Positions 1 through 5,778 of a stretch of 9,056 nt of DNA are shown here, piece after piece. Under the pieces are notes generated by a model that saw only the letters and a program-made list of their open reading frames with translations, searched no databases and was not told where the DNA came from. How positions within the stretch are numbered: the stretch's first letter is position 1; every line of letters starts with the position of its first letter. The translations under genes were made by a program, and so were the position numbers. Source of the stretch: Bacteroidetes bacterium UBA6491. GTDB taxonomy: Bacteria; Bacteroidota; Bacteroidia; NS11-12g; UBA9320. Location: contig DJML01000070.1 in the NCBI GenBank assembly GCA_002436505.1, positions 17,498 through 26,553 on the forward strand, in the 5' to 3' direction.

Positions 1-1
1 T

Positions 2-469
2 CGCAGATACAAAAGACTGCTTGAAGAAGGCAGTGACCTTCCGGACCTGGTGGTAGTTGATGGCGGTAAAGGGCAACTCTCATCCGCGGCATTGGCACTA
101 AAAGACCTTAACATCTATGATAAGGTACCTCTGATTGGCATCGCAAAGCGCCTTGAAGAGATATATTATCCGGAGGATCCGGTACCGTTATACATTGATA
201 AAACATCGGAAACCTTAAAGATCATCCAGCAGATGAGGGATGAGGCCCACAGGTTTGGCATTACCCATCACAGAAATAAAAGATCAAAGAAAAACCTTCA
301 AAGCCGGCTCAATTCTATCCCAGGTGTCGGTGAAAAGACAAGCCTTCAACTGCTGTCACATTTTCGCTCGGTTCAAAAGATAAAAGAAGCATCGGAGGTA
401 GAACTTGCAGCTGTGATTGGAAAAAGTAAAGCAAAATTGGTTTCTGAGCACCTTAACCATGAACAATAG
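2..469 (+). CDS. uvrC: UvrABC excinuclease subunit C, C-terminal part (5' end outside window)
   Basis: The frame is open from the left edge, so the N-terminal GIY-YIG nuclease and UVR domains lie outside the window; 155 residues are visible. UvrC makes both incisions around a UvrAB-marked DNA lesion in the cytoplasm. Visible parts are the RNase H-like (UvrC/EndoV-fold) nuclease that makes the 5' incision, with the motif VVDGGKGQ around visible residue 20 (its Asp is a catalytic residue) and RDEAHRF near residue 80 (its His, residue 83, is another catalytic residue). After a basic linker (THHRNKRSKK) comes a tandem helix-hairpin-helix DNA-binding region at about residues 99-152, with the hairpin motif IPGVGEKT. 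The GTG at 50 lies inside the conserved nuclease domain and is not the true start. The stop overlaps the next gene by 11 bp, suggesting co-transcription with pabB. Identification is secure by motif; no frame damage is seen. Confidence 0.95.
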   Translation, partial: RRYKRLLEEGSDLPDLVVVDGGKGQLSSAALALKDLNIYDKVPLIGIAKRLEEIYYPEDPVPLYIDKTSETLKIIQQMRDEAHRFGITHHRNKRSKKNLQSRLNSIPGVGEKTSLQLLSHFRSVQKIKEASEVELAAVIGKSKAKLVSEHLNHEQ

Positions 470-1784
470 AAAGCACATAGGCACCATTGAAGTTAAAAAC
501 CTCAGTAGAATAAAGGATGCAATTTATGCTATAGCAAATTCTTATGACACTTGCTTTATATACGATAGTTGTGAAACCAATGCAGCCTATGACCACAAGG
601 AATATGAGCTTATCGCAGGCATAGGGAGGTCAGAGCAATTGATCTCTTCCGAGTCAAATAATCTGACGGGTCTTGATGAATTTTATCGTAAAAACAAAGA
701 CTGGGTGTTTGGTGGATTGTCCTACGACCTTAAAAATGAATTAGAAGATCTCACCTCGGAGAACCCTGACCCGATTCGTTTTCCGAACATTTATTTCATG
801 GTCCCGCTGCATGTGATCCTGATCACAGCTGATGGCAAAAGAGCAGAGCTTCACTCGTTGATCCCTGACGATTCGATCATGCGCATCCTTTGTGGAGAGC
901 TATCTCCCGAACCTGTTGACCAGTGGACCCAGGATCCAAAATTCAGTTCAGCTGTAGAGGAAGAGAACTACCTCAAGATCATTGAGTCCATAAGGGAGGA
1001 TATCAGGTCAGGAGACGTCTATGAACTCAATTATTGCATTCAGTTCAACGCTTCTATTGAATCGTCTGATACATCAATGGATCTTCATCGTCGTTTGCTT
1101 AAAATATCGCCGGTACCTTTTGCTGCCTTTGCACGTTTTGATCGGTTTGAAGTAATTTCAGCAAGCCCTGAACGGTATCTGAAAAAGAAACAAAACAGGA
1201 TCATTTCCCAACCTATCAAAGGAACTGCCGGGAGATCTGATGACCCGAACATTGACCTTCAAAATCAAAGAAGCCTTCAAAATTCACTTAAGGATCGTGC
1301 TGAGAACGTAATGATCGTTGATCTTGTGCGAAATGACCTTGCAAGAACATGCAAATCAGGAACGATACAGGTAGAAGAGCTGTTTGGGATTTATAAATTT
1401 CCACAGGTATTTCAGATGATATCAACGATCAGCGGGGAGTTGCGTGAAAACATGACATTTATAGATGCCATTAGCAATTCATTTCCTATGGGAAGCATGA
1501 CAGGTGCTCCGAAGATAGCTGCCATGCAACTGATCGAAGACTATGAAGATTTCAGAAGGGGATGGTATTCGGGAAGCTTAGGCTATATTGATCCAGATGG
1601 AGACATGGACTTTAACGTGCTGATAAGAAGCCTGTTCGTTAATCGAGAGGAGGGTATTATTTCCTATTCCGTTGGCGGCGCCATAACCATTGACTCTGAT
1701 CCTAAGGATGAATACCAGGAATGTATGTGGAAAGCCAGTGCAATAAGAAGATTATTCTATCAGGTCAGAGACTCAGGCAATTGA
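459..1784 (+). CDS. pabB: Aminodeoxychorismate synthase component I (PabB-type chorismate-binding enzyme)
   Basis: This 441-residue protein belongs to the chorismate-utilising family (anthranilate synthase I / PabB / isochorismate synthase). PabB aminates chorismate to 4-amino-4-deoxychorismate, the precursor of p-aminobenzoate and folate, using ammonia from a glutaminase partner (PabA/TrpG) not seen here. Family motifs run in order: GGLSYDLKNE (residues 85-94), SGDVYELNYC (184-193), SASPERYL (234-241), PIKGT (252-256), DRAENVMIVDLVRNDL (279-294), FPMGSMTGAPK (342-352), and SVGGAITIDSDPKDEYQE near the C terminus. The Lys in PIKGT (K254) is the PabB-type nucleophile; anthranilate synthases have Ala there, so I prefer PabB to TrpE. 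I chose the ATG at 459. An upstream in-frame TTG at 417 would only add 14 residues read through the uvrC helix-hairpin-helix coding sequence. There is no clear Shine-Dalgarno, and the start lies inside uvrC, so translational coupling is plausible. Its 3' end overlaps the convergent kinase gene by 12 bp. Confidence 0.88.
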   Translation: MNNRKHIGTIEVKNLSRIKDAIYAIANSYDTCFIYDSCETNAAYDHKEYELIAGIGRSEQLISSESNNLTGLDEFYRKNKDWVFGGLSYDLKNELEDLTSENPDPIRFPNIYFMVPLHVILITADGKRAELHSLIPDDSIMRILCGELSPEPVDQWTQDPKFSSAVEEENYLKIIESIREDIRSGDVYELNYCIQFNASIESSDTSMDLHRRLLKISPVPFAAFARFDRFEVISASPERYLKKKQNRIISQPIKGTAGRSDDPNIDLQNQRSLQNSLKDRAENVMIVDLVRNDLARTCKSGTIQVEELFGIYKFPQVFQMISTISGELRENMTFIDAISNSFPMGSMTGAPKIAAMQLIEDYEDFRRGWYSGSLGYIDPDGDMDFNVLIRSLFVNREEGIISYSVGGAITIDSDPKDEYQECMWKASAIRRLFYQVRDSGN

Positions 1785-4403
1785 TCTTTTCTTACCGTGT
1801 GTGATCAGAATATCTTTCAGATCTTCTGCTTTAAATGGCTTGCTCAGAAAACCATCCATGCCCTGACTTAGATATTCTTCCCTGCTGGAATCATTGGCAT
1901 CAGCAGTTAATGCAATAATGGACGGCCGGTCTTCGCCATAAATCTCAATGATCTCTCTCGTGGTCGTAATACCATCCTTTTCCGGCATCTGAATATCCAT
2001 AAGAACAATGTCAACACTGTTATTCTTTAATATTTCCAGTACCTGATTGCCATTTTCTGCATGAAGGAAATCGTGATATCCAAACCGTTCAAAAAACTTC
2101 TCGACCACCATTTTATTGAATGGGTTATCCTCTGCCAGCAGGATATTCATCGGGTATTTATCTGCTATAGGAGACAATGCTTCACTTTCTTTGACATCTG
2201 GCTCAGTTTTAAGAACAAGATCAGCATTGACCGGTGATTCGTCAGCTGTACCCGGCACCTCTACCTGAAGTGTAAAATAGAACGTGGTTCCCTTCCCTTT
2301 TTCAGATATCAGACCGATCTCGCCACCCATCAATTCAACTAATTTCTTAGATATACTTAGACCAAGGCCTATGCCTCCGTATTTTCTTGTGGTCGACATA
2401 TCCTCCTGCTCAAAAGCCTCAAATATTTTCTTTTGTCTTTCCTCAGATATTCCTATGCCTTCGTCCTCCACCGCAAACCTGATCTTTGCAAAATGATCCT
2501 CAGAACCTTTGATCATCTTTAATTCTTCCAGCTCTACTTTGATCCGGACTTTCCCATTCTCAGTAAATTTAACCGCGTTGCTGACCAGATTGATAAGCAC
2601 CTGCCGGATCCTTAATATGTCACCCTTAAATGCATTGACCATGGTATTACCAACTTCCCTGGTTATCTCAACGTTCTTCTCTTTGGCTTGCTTCGCAAAA
2701 ATGGTCCTTATCTCATCGATGAGTTGTTTAAGATCGATAAGTTTAGACTCTATATTCATCTTCCCGGCCTCAATTTTTGAAAAGTCGAGAATGTCATTCA
2801 ATATCAGTAACAGGTTCTCACTGCTCTTCTGAATGGTCTCTACATAATTCTTTTGCTCTTTGTTCAACTTGCTGTCAAGCAATAAAGTTGCCATGCCCAT
2901 GATCCCATTCATCGGTGTCCTTATCTCATGACTTGTGACCGCCAGAAAGTTGCTTTTTGCCATCAGTCCAGCTTCTGCTTCCCTCTTGGCGTTCTCAAGG
3001 ATGGCATTCATTTTTCGGAGCTGGTGATTCTGCATGTTGATCACCTCATTGCTTTTCACCAGTTCAAGATTTGCAGACTTCTTCATCTGAAGTTGACGTA
3101 TCAGCAGCCCGATAACCAATAGAAGAAGAAGAATAAAAAGACCGGCTCCATAACTCACATACCTGTCAATTTTCCTTTGACTGCCTTCAAGTTCAAATTT
3201 CAAAGCATCCTGTTTTGCAGCAGATTCTTCTTTTGCCTGTGTATGGAATTGTTTGTATTGCTCATAGTAGGAGAACGCATTGGTGGGTTTACGAGATGTT
3301 ATTGCAGCACCCACTTCTTCATCAAGACTAAGAACAACCTCATATCTTCCCTGTGATCTGAAATTCTCACGTTTTAACTGAAGACATTTAATGTACAGCA
3401 GATAATCATCGTAATCCTTTACAATTGGAGTAAGGGCGTCAAGAACTATCATAGAAAGCTCACTGTTTCCTTTATGATGAGAAATCTCAGACCTTACCAC
3501 TTCTACCCGTCTCTGAAAAAAGGGTGAATTAAGCAACGATTCCGATCGGTTAAGTTCTTCATCCGCTTTGATAAAATCACCGTTATCGCTGATAATCATT
3601 CCTCTAAGGAGTGCGGATTGTCCCTGCCCATTCTTATCCTGGATAGCAACCGATTCATCATCAGCTTTCCCAAGATAGGTGAACGCCAATCCCACATCAT
3701 GACTTTGCCAGTGCGATTCAGCCATTGCTCTGTATATGTCAGCCCTGATCCTGTGGTTGTCTATTGAACCAAGAACACGCTCGGCATCCTGCAAAAACAA
3801 TCTGGCATGAGCAGGATCTGAAGACGCCAGCATAAGATTGGCCAACGCGACATAAGTAGCAGAAAGGCCTTCATTATTCTTTGCTGTTTGAAATGCTGTC
3901 TCAGATTCCAGCAGGTACTTGTCAGAAATACTAAAATCTGCCCTGTACATTTCTATTTTACCTCTTTCTAATGCATAAGCACCCCACACATTGGGCATTG
4001 TTCTTATTACCTGGCACTTTTCAATTTGCTTGAACAACTCCACGGAGCGTTTGTTCCTTCCACGGTAATAAGCCGATGCAGCAAGAAATATCCTTTTATT
4101 GAGCGCAAATTCAGAACACGAAGGTTCGCTTAAACTTCTTGACAAAAGAGAATCCATAACACGGTAGGCCGCATCATAGTCCTGACAATAATAATAGAAC
4201 AGGGACAGCTGGTAATCTTTGTCCCCGGATTTAGAACCGGTAATCTCAGTGTATGTTGTTTTAAGCGGTTTGCTGAAAAACGACTGACCATTGCTCAGAA
4301 AAGATACACTAAGAAGCCAGACCATGGCAAAAATGCCAGGTACAATGCTTTGAATTCTTTTCGAACAAAGCACACGTAATTTACCTTCAGCGAGCAAATT
4401 CAT
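1773..4403 (-). CDS. TPR-containing hybrid sensor histidine kinase / response regulator
   Basis: This 876-residue membrane sensor kinase carries its own receiver. Residues 1-40 look like a signal peptide (basic start, hydrophobic 19-37, ending SNGQ). Residues 41-400 are helical, with repeated Tyr/Ala-rich helix pairs of TPR type, and are probably the periplasmic sensing part. A single membrane helix is at about 415-435, followed by a signalling coiled coil at 438-480. HisKA has the phospho-acceptor H492 in SHEIRTPMNG. HATPase_c has N605/N609 in INLVSNAVKF, DEGIGI at 647-652, FEAFEQ at 661-666 and GGIGLGL at 676-682. A linker at about 715-750 leads to a receiver at 752-868 with acidic pocket E758/D759, phospho-acceptor D803, T833 and K855. 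All catalytic residues are present. No DNA-binding output domain is fused, so signalling probably passes through a phosphotransfer protein or separate regulator outside the window. The ligand is unknown. The N terminus could alternatively start at Met27, but the longer form gives a better signal-peptide n-region. The gene is transcribed alone and divergently from the candidate sRNA. Confidence 0.93.
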   Translation of the reverse strand: MNLLAEGKLRVLCSKRIQSIVPGIFAMVWLLSVSFLSNGQSFFSKPLKTTYTEITGSKSGDKDYQLSLFYYYCQDYDAAYRVMDSLLSRSLSEPSCSEFALNKRIFLAASAYYRGRNKRSVELFKQIEKCQVIRTMPNVWGAYALERGKIEMYRADFSISDKYLLESETAFQTAKNNEGLSATYVALANLMLASSDPAHARLFLQDAERVLGSIDNHRIRADIYRAMAESHWQSHDVGLAFTYLGKADDESVAIQDKNGQGQSALLRGMIISDNGDFIKADEELNRSESLLNSPFFQRRVEVVRSEISHHKGNSELSMIVLDALTPIVKDYDDYLLYIKCLQLKRENFRSQGRYEVVLSLDEEVGAAITSRKPTNAFSYYEQYKQFHTQAKEESAAKQDALKFELEGSQRKIDRYVSYGAGLFILLLLLVIGLLIRQLQMKKSANLELVKSNEVINMQNHQLRKMNAILENAKREAEAGLMAKSNFLAVTSHEIRTPMNGIMGMATLLLDSKLNKEQKNYVETIQKSSENLLLILNDILDFSKIEAGKMNIESKLIDLKQLIDEIRTIFAKQAKEKNVEITREVGNTMVNAFKGDILRIRQVLINLVSNAVKFTENGKVRIKVELEELKMIKGSEDHFAKIRFAVEDEGIGISEERQKKIFEAFEQEDMSTTRKYGGIGLGLSISKKLVELMGGEIGLISEKGKGTTFYFTLQVEVPGTADESPVNADLVLKTEPDVKESEALSPIADKYPMNILLAEDNPFNKMVVEKFFERFGYHDFLHAENGNQVLEILKNNSVDIVLMDIQMPEKDGITTTREIIEIYGEDRPSIIALTADANDSSREEYLSQGMDGFLSKPFKAEDLKDILITHGKKRSIA

Positions 4404-4759
4404 GGTTTACCAAATGTAATACTGATTTTACAGTAGTTCTGCACTCCATATCCACAGGAAATAATCTCCTAATTGGATGAATACATCCTTGATTTGTTAC
4501 GAATTTAGCAAAAATAGCACGAATTAACAACCATAACCTGTCGTTTGATCAACCGTTAAATCAAATCAGGAAGGAATAAAAGTATGTTTTATGTGGATAA
4601 CCAAAGCCGTTAAAACAACTTCACGCCAGACGCATTTACTGTTTATTAAACCTCAACAAAAAGCTCCAAAACCTGACAGATAGCGGCTATCCCATACTAT
4701 TACTGGAACCTAGCCTTATTTATACTCGTTCTAAATTATACTATTTTTTGTCATTTTTC
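4404..4759. other. Gene-free AT-rich spacer between kinase start and sRNA promoter
   Basis: I see no coding region longer than about ten codons with a plausible start here, and no tRNA or insertion-sequence end. It holds the presumed leader and promoter of the kinase gene (minus strand), the palindrome TTGATCAA at 4545-4552 with nearby inverted TTTGAT/ATCAAA, and a small 5 bp inverted repeat GATAG-cgg-CTATC at 4679-4691 with no U-tract on either side. The last 50 bases become very T-rich on the plus strand, resembling an upstream element to the promoter that follows. Confidence 0.6.
4509..4516 (-). promoter_or_regulatory. Possible -7 element upstream of the hybrid kinase gene
   Basis: On the minus strand this reads TATTTTTG, an exact match to the Bacteroidota -7 consensus TAnnTTTG, about 105 bp before the kinase ATG. 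A well-spaced -33 TTG is missing: the nearest TTG is only 11 nt upstream. A second exact match, TACATTTG at 4418-4411, would give a nearly leaderless mRNA but also lacks a -33 element. The 4495-4530 surroundings contain a 6 bp inverted pair TTGTTA/TAACAA flanking two direct copies of ACGAATT, which could be an operator. The leader would also contain a 5 bp hairpin GGATG-AATA-CATCC (4475-4488). This is suggestive only. Confidence 0.3.
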
Positions 4760-4788
4760 TTGTTTTTGGATTTTTTACTCTATATTTG
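4760..4788 (+). promoter_or_regulatory. Bacteroidota-type promoter for the candidate small RNA
   Basis: The -7 element TATATTTG (4781-4788) matches TAnnTTTG at every fixed base, and a -33 TTG sits at 4760-4762 with an 18 nt spacer, within the 17-23 nt range described for Bacteroides and Flavobacterium primary sigma promoters. The preceding 20-25 bases are T-rich. The predicted transcription start is at about 4793-4796. The nearest plus-strand protein gene (the exporter at 5779) is almost 1 kb away beyond a terminator, so the promoter is best explained by a short independent transcript. Confidence 0.7.
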
Positions 4789-4816
4789 AGACTGTAAAAC
4801 AAAGATAAAATACTAT

Positions 4817-4913
4817 TTCATGCGACTTAAACTATGCGGGATGTGAATCCCTACCCACCTATTACGTACTAAACTACTCGCTACTTAAGGATGACAAATT
4901 TCTTCATGCGACT
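4817..4913 (+). repeat. Direct repeat of TTCATGCGACT inside the candidate small RNA
   Basis: The 11-mer occurs exactly at 4817-4827 and 4903-4913, 86 nt apart. Related pieces recur nearby: ATGCG also at 4834 and 4987, and TG[C/T]GAAT at 4842-4848, 4913-4919 and 4988-4994. Two of the latter fall at the loops of the GNRA hairpins. Both 11-mers are predicted to lie in unpaired regions, which would suit a repeated protein-binding or mRNA-pairing site. Confidence 0.6.
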
Positions 4914-4979
4914 GCGAATGCTAAACACAACTCTATTCCTTAAAAATTTTAGTGACTGGTTAGTAGTAGGTAAATCAAC

Positions 4980-5011
4980 GGGGACGATGCGAATCGTCCC
5001 TGTTTTATTTT
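4980..5011 (+). terminator. Rho-independent terminator with GNRA tetraloop
   Basis: GGGACGAT (4981-4988) pairs perfectly with ATCGTCCC (4993-5000) around the tetraloop GCGA, and is followed by TGTTTTATTTT (5001-5011). The T-tract is on the plus-strand side, so it ends plus-strand transcription, namely that of the candidate small RNA. Its T-tract covers the stop codon of the convergent sirtuin gene at 5005-5007. In the minus direction the stem is followed by CGTTGATTTA, a much weaker U-tract, so it may act only weakly on the sirtuin transcript. Confidence 0.85.
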
Positions 5012-5688
5012 AATCCTAGTAGTTCATAAAAGATCTTCATTCCTTCACTCCCACCCGCTTTAATATGATTTACACGCACCTGTCCGGACAACACTTCTTG
5101 CGGATCGATCAGGTAAAAAGGGATATTGTCCCGTATGTAATGAATCAATGCAGCAGCCGGATATACGGCAAGAGAAGTACCGATTACAAGCAGAAGGTCA
5201 GCCCTTGACGCTAAAACCAGCGCAGTTTCAAACATTGGCACCATCTCACCGAACCATACAATATGCGGTCTCAACTGGGAACCGTCCTCCGCAAGATCAC
5301 CGTGTTTCAATTCCCAATGATCCATTGTGTAGATCAGTGAATCGTTTTCTTCACTCCTGCACTTCATAAGCTCACCATGCAGATGCACAACATTTGAGGA
5401 ACCTGCCCTTTCATGAAGGTCGTCGACATTTTGTGTCACGACCGTTACATCATAGAATCGCTCGAGTCCGCAGATCAACCTGTGTGCCTCGTTTGGTTGT
5501 GCATTGATGAGCTGCTTTCTTCTTTGATTATAAAATTCCAACACCAGTGCCGGATCTCTTTTCCAGGCCTCCGGGCTGGCTACATCTTCTACACGATGGC
5601 CTTCCCAAAGGCCCCCTGCACCGCGGAAAGTTTGCAAACCGCTTTCTGCACTCACTCCGGCGCCCGAAAGAACAACTAGTTTTTTCAT
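5005..5688 (-). CDS. cobB: NAD-dependent protein deacylase, class III-like sirtuin
   Basis: This 227-residue cytoplasmic sirtuin removes acyl groups from lysines using NAD+, giving nicotinamide and O-acyl-ADP-ribose. NAD-binding motifs are GAGVSAESG (residues 9-17) with TFR (20-22), and TQNVDDLH (85-92); the catalytic His is H104 in HLHGEL; GTSLAVYPAA (170-179) closes the Rossmann part. Y53 and R56 in EFYNQRR match the Tyr-x-x-Arg pair that binds acidic acyl groups in SIRT5/CobB, which predicts desuccinylase/demalonylase activity. The small domain between H104 and RPHIVWFGE (140-148) has only one cysteine (C110) instead of the usual four, so the structural zinc site is absent. The ATG at 5688 gives the normal MKKLVVLSGAG beginning. 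A weak promoter may lie at 5714-5740 on the minus strand (TTG, 16 nt, TAATTTAA). It diverges from the exporter gene. Confidence 0.93.
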   Translation of the reverse strand: MKKLVVLSGAGVSAESGLQTFRGAGGLWEGHRVEDVASPEAWKRDPALVLEFYNQRRKQLINAQPNEAHRLICGLERFYDVTVVTQNVDDLHERAGSSNVVHLHGELMKCRSEENDSLIYTMDHWELKHGDLAEDGSQLRPHIVWFGEMVPMFETALVLASRADLLLVIGTSLAVYPAAALIHYIRDNIPFYLIDPQEVLSGQVRVNHIKAGGSEGMKIFYELLGLK

Positions 5689-5778
5689 TTCAGATCATCA
5701 ATAAAACGGTAAATTAAATTACCCTGATCCAGAGTATCAACCATCCCTAATCATTTAATTTGCAAGCTGACAAGGAAA

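Larger units (their letters stand above)
4794..5011 (+). ncRNA. Candidate structured small RNA, about 215 nt, family unknown
   Basis: The evidence is a transcription unit without a gene: a consensus promoter immediately upstream, an intrinsic terminator at its end, and a base composition much more mixed than the AT-rich DNA to the left. By eye the transcript can form a 5 bp hairpin with a GUGA loop (4838-4851), a 9 bp long-range stem pairing ACCUAUUAC (4857-4865) with GUAGUAGGU (4963-4971), an inner 7 bp stem UUAAGGA (4885-4891) with UCCUUAA (4937-4943), and the 8 bp GCGA-loop terminator hairpin. The two long-range stems bracket a bubble of about 19 nt on each side, faintly like 6S RNA, but the closing stem is short and I cannot claim that identity. 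It is not a tRNA, tmRNA or rRNA by sequence. A 40-codon ORF overlaps its second half, so a small mRNA remains possible. The 3' end converges on the sirtuin stop codon. Confidence 0.55.

Noticed and set aside
417..458. TTG at 417 as the pabB start
   Set aside because: The extra 14 residues are uvrC helix-hairpin-helix codons read in another frame, and the ATG at 459 gives a normal family N terminus.
2284..3122. Three plus-strand open frames (2284-2496, 2509-2832, 2928-3122)
   Set aside because: They lie antisense to the HisKA/HATPase and membrane-helix coding region of the intact kinase gene and show no recognisable domains.
4679..4691. Inverted repeat GATAG-cgg-CTATC as a terminator
   Set aside because: The stem is only 5 bp with no following U-tract on either strand and no gene ending nearby.
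4794..5011. Identification of the small RNA as 6S, tmRNA or RNase P RNA
   Set aside because: It is too short and lacks the tRNA-like ends for tmRNA, and is too short for RNase P. The 6S-like bubble is only a by-eye resemblance with a weak closing stem, so no family name is given.
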